Source: Clitopilus passeckerianus
Taxonomy: Eukaryota > Basidiomycota > Agaricomycetes > Agaricales > Entolomataceae
DNA: 64,000 nt
NCBI GenBank assembly: GCA_944990035.1
Contig: CALYLX010000021.1
Location: 62,001 to 126,000 of the forward strand
Direction: 5' to 3'
Shown: positions 1-11,307 of the stretch, piece after piece
How positions within the stretch are numbered: position 1 is the stretch's first letter
Layout: every line of letters begins with the position of its first letter
The notes under the pieces: model-generated
What the model saw: the letters and a program-made list of their open reading frames with translations, nothing else
What the model was told of the DNA's origin: nothing
Databases searched by the model: none
Program-made: the position numbers and the translations under genes

Positions 1-581
1 AGAGGTTGTAAGCTCGGACTCCGATGTGGCGAAGGACACCTGACTTGCTAAATTGCCTTCAGCTGTCGAGTTCCAAGAGAAACGCTGCCGCAACCAAGGC
101 CATCGTGCGGACTTCCCGCCCCAATACAAAGCTGAAGACTGGGGGGATTGGATGTATATCTGCGGAGGGCCTCATCCCGTTCAGATAATCCAAATGTGTC
201 CATTATGAAGTGATATCTTCCCCACAATCGCCAGGAATATACGCACTGCGCTTACTCGGTTCGGTTCCTCCGAGAAATAACGTGCTCGGCGTTCCAAGGA
301 TGAGGCTTCTATTGTGCAACACCGGCCAGATATCCGTTCTTTTCCTATCTGCACGACAGACCACGTTCCTGTCCGTCAACGTATGTATAGAACCTGCCAG
401 GCCCAGCTGCCACAGGCCGAGTCACCACGTTGATCAAGGTTGAGGCCGGCCCGAGACGCGTTGGGGAAGCTAATGACTTGTACGGTCACATGATCTGGGG
501 GTAATATAAACGAAACACGCACGTTGCAGAACTCTTGTTGACCTTTCGAGTTTAGTTCCGAGCCACTGCTGTTCGTCTAGG
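1..581. other. Intergenic, upstream of first gene
   Basis: I see no supportable gene here; the open frames are short and start at GTG or TTG. An AT-rich TATA-like stretch at about 502-510 lies roughly 75 bases before the ATG at 582 and is a candidate core promoter for that gene. Confidence 0.4.
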
Positions 582-1586
582 ATGTCGCTCGTTCGCGTTC
601 CCTTAGCCAATTCTACCAACAGTTACCGTTCGAACACTCGTTCTGCACCCAGCTTTTCATTCCCTGGCAAACTCGCATCGAGGAAGTCACCACCGACTTG
701 TACCGTGTCGCTAGAGAGTGCTAGCTGCAACAATCGTTTAATTAATACGTCAACGTTAATATGCTCGCCGCCTTCCTTCTCAATATCGAATATGGTTCCA
801 TTCCCTTCATCAATGCCCATGACACCAGAGCCTAGGATCAGCCAGTCTGACCCAACCTCGCTCATGGCATTGGACACTTCTGAAGAGCCACTGCGGAGGC
901 CACCTCGGGCTTCAAGCTCGCCGGCACCTCAGGAGCGGAGAAGACGCGTAACGTCACGCCTACTTCGCCCGCCTCAGCTTGCTGAACCCAAAGGCTGTCC
1001 GGACTGCAAAGCACAACCACCTCGCAAACGTCCTCGCCTTCAGAAGAAGCATTCTCCGTCGAGGCGTCCTACGGGCTTTAGCCACTCGGACCTCCGCTTT
1101 CTCGCTGTTGTACAGCGTGATATTGCTTCCAGAGTGAAGGAACAAAGGGACTGGTCCCCATCACGACGCTCCCCTCCGCCAACTGCACAACCACATTCCT
1201 TTGAGGCGCAGGACACACTCCTAGCGAGTCGCCTCAGGACCTTGCTCCTCGATAGCGGACTCAAGGACTCTGACGTGATCAACCTGGATGAGGACCAGAT
1301 GGAAGTCGATGACGAAATCAGCTTCTCGCCGCCTACCTCCACTGGCCTAGACGCCTTTGTTGACGGCGCGGCTCGAGGTAGCATTTCCTCTCCTCCATCT
1401 CCACCTCTTCGGCGATCACATTCCTCAAGCTCTGCTAGCCTGGATAAACCTGCTGGCCGAGACAATGTCGTCCCAACAATCTTTCTTCGACAATATACGC
1501 GAAAGCTGGCGCGATCAAATGAACGTATTGGAGCATCGAGGGAGTCGCCTAAAAAGCCCTCCCCACTCTCCAACTTCAGCCTTTAA
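582..1586 (+). CDS. Hypothetical Ser/Pro/Arg-rich protein, 334 aa
   Basis: An uninterrupted 335-codon frame opens with ATG about 75 bases after a TATA-like stretch. The product has no signal peptide or membrane segment. Residues 1-170 are rich in Ser, Pro and Arg, with basic clusters near residues 120-160 that could act in nuclear import. An acidic patch around residues 230-240 (LDEDQMEVDDE) is followed by more Ser/Pro-rich sequence. I recognise no domain; the composition suggests a mostly disordered, possibly nuclear protein (inference). A second frame is also open over the last 100 codons, so an unrecognised 3' intron with a different C-terminus is possible. Confidence 0.5.
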   Translation: MSLVRVPLANSTNSYRSNTRSAPSFSFPGKLASRKSPPTCTVSLESASCNNRLINTSTLICSPPSFSISNMVPFPSSMPMTPEPRISQSDPTSLMALDTSEEPLRRPPRASSSPAPQERRRRVTSRLLRPPQLAEPKGCPDCKAQPPRKRPRLQKKHSPSRRPTGFSHSDLRFLAVVQRDIASRVKEQRDWSPSRRSPPPTAQPHSFEAQDTLLASRLRTLLLDSGLKDSDVINLDEDQMEVDDEISFSPPTSTGLDAFVDGAARGSISSPPSPPLRRSHSSSSASLDKPAGRDNVVPTIFLRQYTRKLARSNERIGASRESPKKPSPLSNFSL

Positions 1587-2114
1587 TCACATCTCACCAC
1601 ATTGGTGAGGTGCATCTCGCAGGTGGAGACGATAACACCTGGTCCCATTAGCCAGTACCTATCATGTCTCCGTTCTGTTTTACCCTCGCTTTCCAATGCT
1701 TTCGTTGCACGACCAGCATCTCACATGTATCCATTACCCTGCATCACCATTACCTTATATCGTCACATCCTTCTTAATTGGTTCTCATGATGAAAACTTT
1801 TTGGTATACCACACTTGCATCCCACTTGCATTCTCGCTGCGGAGTTCAATCAATCCTCCCGACAGCTCGTCCCCGTTCTTTATCACAAGCTTCAGCTCTG
1901 TAGCGATTACCACTCGTTAGTAGTATGTTCTACGACGAGTGCATGAGAGTCAAATGACATTGACACGTTTACGACCTTTACTGGACCAGACCATCTCTAG
2001 TTGTGAAACGTCTTGCCCGACCGGTACGGATCCGGAACCCGATGGTCCGATGATTTCATCTAATCGTTGAAATGGCGTCCTTCCACCACCACCAGCCCTT
2101 CCATTCATCCTACA
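1587..2114. other. Intergenic region
   Basis: Only short non-ATG frames are present. This is the 3' region of the preceding gene and the promoter of the hydrolase fusion. I see no further structure. Confidence 0.4.
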
Positions 2115-3924
2115 ATGTCTGTTTCGCGCTCTTCTCGCATAGTCTCTGGACGATATCCACCTCCTGGAACCTCGCCCATAGCAGATGCCATCAGAGCACG
2201 TCGTGGACCTAGGGGCATCACACCGTTAGATGCAGCACTCTTGCATGCTCCGCCAGTGGCAGGCGGCTGGAATTCGTTATTGGGAGCTATCAGAACTCAG
2301 GGAAACCTTCCTGGTGACGTTCGGGAACTTATGGCAGGTCATCATGCACCTCGTGAACCGAAGCATTTGCCAACCTTTTTCTTCAGATTCTTCGCGTAGC
2401 TGCACTGAACCGTGCTGCTTTCGAATGGGTTCAACACGAACCCGTCGGTCGTGATGATGGATTGACAACACCGCAGCTATACGCAATCCGTGACACTGCA
2501 TCACCGTTGCCTCCATCGAATGGTATCTTGACACCACTTCAAACTGCTGCTCTCCTGTTCGCAGAAGCAAGCACGAAGGATGTCAAAGTGGGACAGGACA
2601 TCTCGGACAACTTGAAGAAGGAGCTTGGGATTCTGGCGTCATCGCAGCAGGCTACTACTGAAGATCTGAAGGCGAAGACAGAGGATCTCTATGTTGAAGC
2701 CGCGGCTACTGTGGCAACGTACAACATGGTCTCCCGCTTTCTTGTTTCTGTCGACGTCGCTGGGATGTCCGACGACGAGGTACCCTGGCCGTTGGAAAGA
2801 AAGGAGGTAACGTCCGAAACCATACCTTAACGGTTGACGTCACATCTAACCGCTCTTAGCATTTTGTCCCAATTACAACTCCAGCTGGTACCTATACCAT
2901 ACATGCAGTCACGATAGTCTCTGCCCAAGACGCGCCTTGGATTGTATTCGCCAATTCTCTCCTCACCGACCTCTCGATGTGGGAGCCTCTCGTGCCTTTC
3001 CTCATCTCCTCAAAGAAATCCATCACTGGAGAGGATCAGCGGTCGTTCAACATACTTCTGCATTCCCAGAGGGGACATGGGAAGTCCACTCTTCCGCCTG
3101 GTCCCAATGCTACGACTATCCTCGGTCTGGCCGACGACATTGCCGTTCTCATTGGTCGTCTTGAGATTAGGACACCTGTCCACTCAGTCGTTGGCGTATC
3201 TCAGGGAGGCGCAGCAGCTCTGGCTTTCGCTCGGTCATACCCCGACCTCACTCGCAGTATTGTTGCTTGTGATACCGGTCCCAAAACTCCGGCTGGAAAT
3301 AAAGAGGCCTGGGCTGGAAGAGTCGGTGTCGTATATGGGAGCATCTCCGCAGAGGACGTCTTGAAGGTCGGACAATCGGACGACCTGCGAGAGGGGTTGA
3401 TTGGGAAGGGACAGGACTATGCAGTTAAAGTTGGCATGCGTAAGCTCTCCGAAATCACCGTGCCGAGGTGGTTCTCTGCACCTTCCAAGTGCGCAGATGG
3501 GGAGACTGCGAGGAAGGAGAGGAATGCCTGGGTAAAGGCTATGGTGGAAAACACCAACGTCGACGGATTCAAAGCTGGCGCCGAGGCCCTGTCAGATTAC
3601 GATATTCTTCAAGGTACTTCACTAGCCCGACCGTCATATCGATTTACTGATTCTTTTTTCTCTGCTATAGCTGATGATTCTGGGAAGGAGCTTTTCTCAA
3701 GCCCGATCCCCCGAGTTCTTCTCCTCGCTGGTGGCCTCGATGGTGCTGGGAAGGTCGGAGCTGGACTGAAGAAGCTGTCAGATGACTGGAATACGCGAAG
3801 GAGACAGGTCTCGGGATCTGCACCAGTTGAATACGTTGAGATTGAGGGTGCCGGTCATTTGCCTATGGCGGACGAAACGGAGAAGTTCGCTCAAGTTTTA
3901 CTCCAGTTCTTGCGTGAGGCATAA
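2115..3924 (+). CDS. Carboxymuconolactone decarboxylase-like / 3-oxoadipate enol-lactonase-like fusion protein, 548 aa
   Basis: Four exons: 2115-2333, 2387-2806, 2860-3613, 3671-3924. The N-terminal ~200 residues match the AhpD/CMD fold (AALLHAPPVAGGW, then ILRVAALNRAAFEW). Residues ~214-548 are an alpha/beta-hydrolase with nucleophile elbow GVSQGG (Ser ~327) and terminal His in EGAGHLPMADE (~527). In bacteria such a fusion (PcaL) performs two successive steps of the beta-ketoadipate route for protocatechuate; the same aromatic-degradation role here is an inference from domain order. There is no signal peptide, so it is probably cytosolic. The first intron needs a GC donor; a GT alternative (2338-2399) keeps the frame but destroys ILRVA. 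The third intron is 57 nt and open, so retention would not break the frame. ATG 2115 is the first in-frame ATG; the longer frame starts at TTG. Confidence 0.75.
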
Positions 3925-4237
3925 AACCTCCGTGATCATCAGCTGTGATTATATTGGAATGAACACGCTCCCAAAAGTTCCCCTGGCGGTCGTTTAATAG
4001 CCTGCCTCATCCCGTTCATTTAATCTAGCATCAGAGCACGAGACACCCTTGATAAAGTTAGACCCCTTCGAGTCCTATCTAATGCCGACGTCCTCCGAGG
4101 GACAGACTGAATGTTTCTATGCCTAGTAAATTCTGCCCATCCTGGTTTAGTTCACTTTCTAGGAGGCTATATATCGATTGTCATGTTTTTCACGGAAATT
4201 TCAGCGTTCGAATCCATCATCTGGGAAGAAATCCAGC

Positions 4238-4447
4238 ATGGCACTCTCATACGCCTTCCTAACGATTGCTCTCTGCACTTGCGTCGTTGCATCCGTCAAA
4301 CATGCCTTTGCATCACCAGCTCCAGTCGTCTCGATCTCTCGTGCAAGGCGGGAACTAGATCTCAACTACCACATGTCAATAGCTGTCCTACAGCCCGAAC
4401 TCTTCGTTCTTCATGACCTTGATGATGATCAGGAATACATTGATTGA
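4238..4447 (+). CDS. Possible small secreted protein, 69 aa
   Basis: A TATA-like run near 4166-4173 precedes this ATG by about 70 bases. The first ~28 residues form a good signal peptide (MALSYAFLTIALCTCVVAS), followed by about 40 residues without cysteine pairs and an acidic end (DLDDDQEYID). It has no recognised family. The gene could continue through an intron just after the stop, since a GTGAGC donor-like site lies at 4452. Evidence is limited to promoter, signal peptide and open frame. Confidence 0.3.
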   Translation: MALSYAFLTIALCTCVVASVKHAFASPAPVVSISRARRELDLNYHMSIAVLQPELFVLHDLDDDQEYID

Positions 4448-5183
4448 AAAAGTGAGCTACCACCCTGTGTATGCCGGGCCGCTCAGCTCATGGTACTTAA
4501 TACTAGGCTGGATGACTAGGGGCTTAGCATGCCATAGTCTTCTAGCGCTCAGGTTAAACGAGCCTACGGCGGATATTCAGGCGTCTGTTCTGGTGCTTGA
4601 GGTGGAGCAGCTGCTCTAAAGACCCCACGACTAAGATATCCTCCACAATCAGCCCCTAGATTAGCCCAGGGATACCAATCGATGGCTTGAAATTTTAAAT
4701 TGTAGCAAATGTCAAATTTCTCTCCTCCTTTCACTATACTAGACGTCGCGACAAGAGCCATGAAGGAAAAGAATCAAATCGGTTTACGTAACTCGTGTGC
4801 GTCGGAAGTCGGCGCGAACTTGGCTTTGTCCATCCTGCCCATTGCCTTTACCTTGATCACCGCCTTGATGGATATACGTGCTATGGTGGCCTATTTGCTC
4901 TTCAATGGGGAAGCTACAACTTACTTGGGAGATTCACACTGATGGATTGACGTTTGTGGAGAGCATGCCTGACATTCCACCGGTTAACCGACTACTCATG
5001 GCATCAGAAGATGAACGAAAAAGTCAACAGTATGTCAGAAGCCGCCTCGACGCTGCCACTCACACCTGATCTTCCCACTCCGAAGTATATCTGAAATGGA
5101 CACATGATATGGTAGCTTCCGAAAGTGGAAAGCGCTGAAGCCATAAGAACTTGTAGCGTCAGGAATCGACCTCTAAGGCTCAC
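4448..5183. other. Intergenic, no supportable gene
   Basis: Short frames at 4709-4942 and 4878-5069 contain hydrophobic stretches but no family match and no consistent splice structure. The 3' half serves as the promoter of the transporter at 5184. Confidence 0.3.
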
Positions 5184-7162
5184 ATGATGTCCTACTCCCC
5201 AACTTCCAAGCTGCCTGAGGAAGTGAAGGCCGAAGAGGATGTTGCTTTTTATCCTGAAAATTCTGATTATCGACGAGCTCTTGAGAAGAGGCTGTTGTGG
5301 AAGCTGGACCTCCGGATGAGCATGTTAACAGTCATCTATATCTTGAACTACGTGAGCCTGATCTTTTTCACTTGGGATGAAATTGACACAGCTCAGATTG
5401 ACCGGAGTAATGTTGGAGCAGCCAGACTTCGTGGATTTGAAGCAGATCTGCATTTGAAAGGCAAGCCAATAAATCTCGTCATTTTCCTGCTGATAACGAG
5501 AATTCATTTGACTCCATCTAGGCCAAGAATTTGCTACTGTACTGTCCATCGTATTTGCCGGGTACACTCTGATGCAGATTCCTTCGTGAGTTTTGCCACT
5601 TAATGGCTCTTGGAAAGCACCTTACCTTCGGCAGGAATATGTTTCTGAACTGGATCGGTCGACCATCTATCTACATTCCATCATGCATGGTTGTATGGGG
5701 CCTGATATCTATTCTTACTGGTACGTCGTTGACGCCTCTGATATTCAACTGGTTCGCGACAACTGGCGTACAGGACTCGCGCAGAAGTAAGCGGACTATC
5801 ATTTGGTACAGCCTCGACATTATGCTGAGGATGTTACATAGCTTTGCTGGTGCTGTAGCTGCACGTTTCTTCCTGGGATTTGTCGAAGCTGCTTTCTTCC
5901 CTGGGGCTTTGGTAGGTCACACCTTTCCAAATCGTTGTTGACCTTGTCGAATCTAAAACGGGTTTTCAACTTGCAGTTCTTACTGTCTAAATGGTACAAA
6001 CGAGATGAACTCGGTTTCCGAACCGCGATTCTCTACTGGGGTGGCATCCTAAGTAATGCATTCGGCGCCTTGATTGCCTCAGGAATTTTAGGCACTATGG
6101 ACGGGAAACTTGGTCACGCTGCATGGAGGTAAGGACGGAATATTCATCCTCGCCATCCCTTACCCCTTGTCAGATGGCTATTCTACATCGAAGGAGCTCT
6201 CACCATCTTCTTTGCCATCCTCGCAATGTTCATTCTCCCAGATTTTCCATCGAATGCACGATGGCTCACAGCAGAAGAGAAGGCGTTGGCCATTCGGCGG
6301 ATGGAAGAGGATGCAGGGGTTGGTGATGAGAGCGAAACCGAAGGATCGAAAAGTGGTCTCAGGTTGGCAGTGACAGACGGGAAGGTCTGGTGGCTTGCGT
6401 TGATACTGACTTCCGAGGTGGTTGCGCTGTCGTTTAACTTCTACTTTCCGACGCTGGCGGCCACTCTGGGGTATAACCCAACGGTGTCTCTCCTTCTGTG
6501 CGCACCGCCCTTTCTCTTCACGGTGGTGGTCTCCGCGTTACTTTCGTAGTAAGTTTCCTACACTCGTCGGTCGCGAGTCGACAACTGAAACCCTTAAGCC
6601 ATTCCGATAAAACTGGCGATCGTTGCTTTCACATCGTGTTCTCCTTCGGGCTTGGAATTGTCGGCTTCATCATAGCTGCAAGCACTCTGAACACAGCTGC
6701 GCGTTATGTCTCTTTGTGAGTATAATCTTTCCATCATATTCACCATGTCCTTAGTAACCTCATCACCCAGATTCCTGATGGCTCAATCATATGCGGGATT
6801 CATCATTCTTTTCGCTTGGATGTGCACCATTTGTTCCCGTCCACCTTCTAAACGTGCCGTGGTCGTTGCATTAACAAACTCGTTCTCACAGTTTGCTAGC
6901 ATCGCTGGATCGTGAGGCGAAATCTTTGAAATCCCCATACTGTACTCATTGTTCGATTCTCAGATACGTTTGGCCATCCCGTTGGGGCCCGAGTTACAGA
7001 AACTCGTTTGTGATCTGTATAGCAGCCTCTGGACTGGCAATTGTTATGTGCTTGCTCCTCCGCCAATATCTCGCTCGAGAAAACCAACGACTATTACGAA
7101 GCCAAGATGTCGATTCTGAAGCTGATGGTACAAGACTGGAGCGAAAACCATATCTGCTATAG
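5184..7162 (+). CDS. MFS transporter, Dal5/anion:cation symporter-type, 482 aa (paralogue 1)
   Basis: Eleven exons: 5184-5351, 5397-5460, 5522-5585, 5635-5720, 5774-5786, 5842-5911, 5977-6128, 6174-6548, 6599-6715, 6771-6911, 6964-7162. Twelve hydrophobic segments are predicted. Family motifs include DRSNVGAARLRGFEADL after TM1, RFFLGFVEAAFFPGAL in TM4-5, and YKRDELGFRTAILYWGG. This family (allantoate, nicotinate, pantothenate importers) moves small organic anions with protons across the plasma membrane; the substrate cannot be read from sequence. It equals the 28592-30522 gene in length (482 aa) and shares all nine of its intron positions. Two features differ: one extra intron leaves a 13-nt exon (5774-5786), and the second intron (5461-5521) begins with GC rather than GT. 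Confidence 0.85.
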
Positions 7163-8636
7163 CAGTAGCTCGATACGTAAACCTTTGCGTAGACTACTCT
7201 CGCCTCATCCAGAAATAAAATTATTGGACCCAAATAAATCTTTAACTGTCTTCAAGTTGGCGGTTGAACCACCCAAGCATCGTTTATTACGTAATTGTCA
7301 TTACTGCGCAGAATTTCCAACGCCCTGTTAGGCCACTGCCACTGTCGCCTCTCCTTTATTCCCGCCAAGTCTCTGAACACGTAATTCTCGCGTTCTGGAA
7401 CAGCTTTCTTATGGTGTAGGATGTCCCCCCCCCTGAGCTGATACGGCTGATGGGCCTTTGGTGTATTTACGCATTTTTCTAATGCACCAAGCTGGTGAGA
7501 TTGTCCGTTCTGTTTTCCGTCCTGCGGCATACTGACGTTCGTCAGACGGCCAGCTTTTGTCTTTTGTGCACCCTTCAGAGGAATATAATGAACTGCAGCT
7601 ACAGCGGCGACTACGTTAGCTCAACGTGCCGTCGGACATCCCAATCCACCACCCACTGCCTCACCTCTGGAGTCTAGCAATTCGGAGAGTTGGACTCCCC
7701 ACCCGTACCGAAATTGTCCTGAAATCCACCGGAAGATGAACCTGGGTGTAACATGTGTTCAAACTTCTCCATCAACTGAAGTTACTGGTGTCCGGAAGGG
7801 ACCTGTCGTTACCCGTTCATTTCCAAGAAGTCACTAGCCCAATGAATCCCTTTCCCTACCACCTGCAGTGAAATCACGGCCTTCAACGCGCCATGCATTC
7901 TTGTTTGTGTCCTGAATGCGGAGGTTTCATGGCCTTCATTCTCCATGACGTTCATTCCAGGCGGAGACCGAGCCACTCCCAGGAGGTCCCAGGCATAAAC
8001 CTCGACCACGCTCACCCCAATGACGCTACGACCGCTCAAGCCTCCGTCTATTCCGAGAATTGGGTCGTGAAGGAATGATCGGGTTCGCTGCATAGCCCTG
8101 CCCTTGATGAAGAGTGTCCCGGCCGTGCTCTCAAGAACCCTGCTTACCGCAGTTGCACTCCGAGGGGGGTGATGCAGCTGTCCGGGCACAAGGACAGGTG
8201 CCGCGGGGAGACGTTTGCCTGCCGACGAAACGGCCAATACCCACCTCGGGCGTTTGTGGGAATACGGCCCCGCCCAGCGTGCCAGGGGACCTACCAAGAT
8301 CAGCTTGTTCGTTTGATTCCTCCAGCGAATTCCAGACGTCCACTCAGACCATTCCCATCTCGCCGCGAATGTCTGTCGAATATGTCGTCTCTCCTCAATC
8401 CACGCATAACAGAACTCCGATGCCTCGAGCGCCCTCACCTTCTCCCCGTGCCCATCCACGCCATGCATTCCCGCGACGCACCCGCAAATGCGGACATTCA
8501 GTTTGCACTCAAGCTTAACAGTGGGCCACTGCCTTTGATGCAGAAACCAATTGCATCTATTTCGCGATATGGAGGTTGAGAGACACTGAGATTGGCTCGT
8601 TGCGCCACATACTGGCTCGGTTGCCTTGTCATTCAC
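7163..8636. other. Intergenic; long minus-strand frame of doubtful coding value
   Basis: The minus strand has an open frame from 8657 to 7809 (282 codons, ATG start) in GC-richer sequence. It shows no domain or signal peptide, has many Trp and Arg residues, and its first codons overlap the tRNA gene. Other frames in the same stretch are also open for 60-135 codons, as expected where stops are rare. I do not call a gene; a decayed or multi-exon gene on the minus strand remains possible. Confidence 0.25.
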
Positions 8637-8708
8637 GGCCGCCTGGCGAAATGACATCGCGTCTGACTACGAATCAGGAGATTGCAGGTTCGACCCCTGC
8701 GGTGGTCA
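8637..8708 (+). tRNA. tRNA-Arg (anticodon ACG)
   Basis: A complete 72-nt cloverleaf folds. The acceptor stem GGCCGCC pairs with GGTGGTC (two G-U pairs), the D stem is GCGA/TCGC, and the anticodon stem TCTGA/TCAGG closes loop CTACGAA with anticodon ACG. The variable loop is AGATT, the T arm is GCAGG-TTCGACC-CCTGC, and the discriminator base is A. No intron is present. A run of five T follows at about 8713, as expected for Pol III termination. The D loop reads AATGACA, so the usual G at position 19 is A. Confidence 0.9.
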
Positions 8709-9128
8709 TTCCTTTTTCTGCCCAACAATTTGCCAGCTTGAGTAACACAGGCCGAAGCACTGCACCTTTGCACCCGTTGCCACTGGACGTTTCTAATTAT
8801 TCTCATGACTCTTTTTGACTCTTTTGTTTATGGTCGCTTGTCATGTACAGAAGGCTACACTTTTGTTGGCTGTGTATGTACTTGTTCTTGTTGTCTTTAC
8901 CTCATCTCGAATTATTGATGTCTATGCATTACAATATATTCAGTGCTTTTCTCGATGAACATCCACAGCTTGCACAATGCATCCTTGTTAACGCTGTCCC
9001 ACGTTGCTCCGCAGTGACCTCCAATGTTGTTGTGGATTTCTCGCTTCGACACTGCCATTCCACAAGCGCTTTTTCTGTTTGTGGGCGCTTGTGGGCCCCT
9101 TTTATATTCATTGCGCCACTGCGTAGGC
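8709..9128. other. Intergenic region
   Basis: Apart from the Pol III terminator just after the tRNA, I see only short frames and no conserved motif. Confidence 0.4.
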
Positions 9129-9136
9129 TATAAAAG
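9129..9136 (+). promoter_or_regulatory. TATA box
   Basis: A perfect TATAAAAG lies 95 bases upstream of the ATG at 9231 and follows a GC-rich stretch. Confidence 0.6.
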
Positions 9137-9230
9137 CTTAGCCATTTCTTACGTCGTCAGTATCTACCCACTACCTCCACATCCTAAGCTCTCTACCTTA
9201 GCCTCTCCGTTTCACGAATTTCACCTAAGA

Positions 9231-10202
9231 ATGTCCCATTTGTACAGTAAGGACCATAGCATCGCGGGCGTTTTGGGAACGCCAATCGCACGTTATGGAA
9301 CCTCGGATGACGAGTTCGATATTGTCCAGATCCGGAGCAGGCTTAACAAGCGTACGTACTATCGATTTGATGCAATATTGGATACTCAAGAAATGTTCAA
9401 CAATACAGTTGAGCATTACGAGAATGATATGCCCCGGCGAGGCTCAAGGAACCCTTTCAATGGCCCAAAAAATGACACGTCCTCAAGCACAGCTGATTCG
9501 ACCCCACATAGTGAGTTTTATCCCCAGAGAAGCATGGTATCCCATTACCTTTGCACCTTGGGAACAGGTCTACACGGGAATGATGCTTGGATATTTATTG
9601 GAAGACACCCTCTTTATCCTGTCGAGAAGGCGAAATTGGAAGGTTCAAAATACTTCCACTTCCTTAAGGAGGGACAGACTATCGATGATATACCGTCAAT
9701 GTTCTTTTATCAGGCAAATCGCTCTCAAACTCAGAAGCATCGTAAGTTCTTGCAAGCAGAAGGCCTGTCGGTTTCGGAGCTCAGCTAACACACTCATACA
9801 GGTTACTATGTCGAACTCCCTAGTGGGGAATTTTACCGATATGACACTACGACCAGCAGTTTTAGCAGCAATCGTAACCACAGTGGTGACGGTTCTTCTC
9901 GGACAGGCGCTCATGGGCCCTCTATACCCAATGGTAGAAGGGACGTCGTCATCACTGAACCTCTGAATATTGTCCGCGAAACTGTCTACCGCAACGTGGT
10001 CATGAGCACAGACGATGCGGGGAACCCTGTGCCGATTGTCTACGAGACCACTCATATCCCAGGTATATTTAAAATCTTGAGATGAGAGAAGCTGCTGAGC
10101 CGCCGCATAGAAACACCAATCGACACATTGAACAATGTGGATGGCCTCATTATTTCCGGTGCTCCGATAAAAATATGTGGCAGAAGGGTTGTCTATCGCT
10201 AA
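9231..10202 (+). CDS. Hypothetical protein, 287 aa
   Basis: Three exons, 9231-9741, 9802-10062 and 10111-10202, join in phase to 288 codons. The product has no signal peptide or membrane span. Segments include a Tyr-rich module (RTYYRFDAILDTQEMF) and a second similar one after the first intron (RYYVELPSGEFYRYDTTT), both suggesting beta-strand structure. The C-terminal part is Val/Thr-rich (VRETVYRNVVMSTDDAGNPV). I recognise no family. A good TATA box at -95 and clean splice sites make it a credible gene. If the last intron is retained, the protein ends seven codons after the exon 2 boundary. Confidence 0.6.
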
Positions 10203-10518
10203 CTAAAATAGAATTATATCGTATTCAACCTCTGTAGATATCATGTAATTGCTTTTATGAGCCGGACCATCACAATGAAATCGACTCTTCTGTTGATGGG
10301 CAGTCGGAAACTGTGTGCTTCGATACACATGTTGCGCTTAATGCATTATTGTCCTGGGCAGACCGGAAATCGCAGACTTTACGAATCGTGATCCATGCCT
10401 TGCTCTGCACTCTGTTGGGACCTTGGTCAAAAGGCACTGGCGCACATAGGCGCTCGATCCCAAAGCAGCAGCAGTCATGTACGGATCCGTAACAGCTTCT
10501 GACTCGTGGTAGGTACAC

Positions 10519-10525
10519 ATATATA
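10519..10525 (+). promoter_or_regulatory. TATA box
   Basis: ATATATA about 55 bases upstream of the ATG at 10577. Confidence 0.45.
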
Positions 10526-10576
10526 GGCGCCTTAGTCAAGAAGACATCCTCTTCGACTCACCCCAGTAATTGCCCA

Positions 10577-11307
10577 ATGTCTGGCCCAAATACAGATGAA
10601 ATCCTGAAGGTCGCCGGGAAATCCGTATCTATTCTTGCTCAGCAGGGCTTGAATTCATGTCTGTTTGGTAGCGCTGCCTGCTACATGTACGGAATGGACC
10701 ATCGCGACCCTAATGTACGTATTTCGATAACGTTAAACACTGATTTACCCAGTTTAATTTGGTTCTCATTCAGGACGTTGACCTCATCGTCCTGACGCGA
10801 CGTGACCCGGAAGACCTCAAGGATATCTTGGTGTCCTCCGATAACAATTTCCACCTTGTCCCATCAACGAACCCTCGTAACACCTACATGGTTCTGTGGT
10901 ACTGGCTCTCTTCCAAGCGGTCTGGGACCCGACGTCGCTGCAAGGTCGATCTCCTCATCCCTGGCCTGCTCAGTATCCCCCGTATGGATCCCAGTGTTCG
11001 CGTCTTCGAGGAGGGCCTCCCACTCGTTCCTCTCATGGTTCTGATCCTTCTCAAGTTGAGAGGATGGGATGATAATCTGAATGACGCCCGGCAATATATG
11101 CGGGACAAAGCTGAGGAAGGGGAAGAAGATGTCGAGGAGTTGCTTACGCTTGCAGGTCGTCGCAACCATGACATCCACCTGGATGACGATGATTTGGACT
11201 GGCTACCACAGTGGTTCATTGACGAGGGATTTGACCAGATCGAGGCATTCGTTAAAGCTGTGCCCAGGACGCGAAAGAAGTGGAGGAGCATAGGATTTGA
11301 TATTTAA
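10577..11307 (+). CDS. Nucleotidyltransferase-fold protein, 223 aa
   Basis: Two exons, 10577-10714 and 10774-11307. Near residues 28-53 the sequence reads LFGSAACYMYG followed by DVDLIVL. This is the GS-x(n)-DxD signature of minimal nucleotidyltransferases (MNT/AbiEii-type fold), where the two Asp residues bind metal. The rest contains KVDLLIPG, a likely third acidic strand, and an acidic helix near the C-terminus. Proteins of this kind recur in agaricomycete genomes without an assigned substrate; nucleotide transfer to a protein or small molecule is inference. The single intron falls just before the DxD strand. Confidence 0.7.

Noticed and set aside
2338..2399. GT-AG alternative for the first intron of the hydrolase fusion
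   Set aside because: It keeps frame but replaces the conserved ILRVAALN with AAALN, so the GC-AG choice is preferred pending RNA data.
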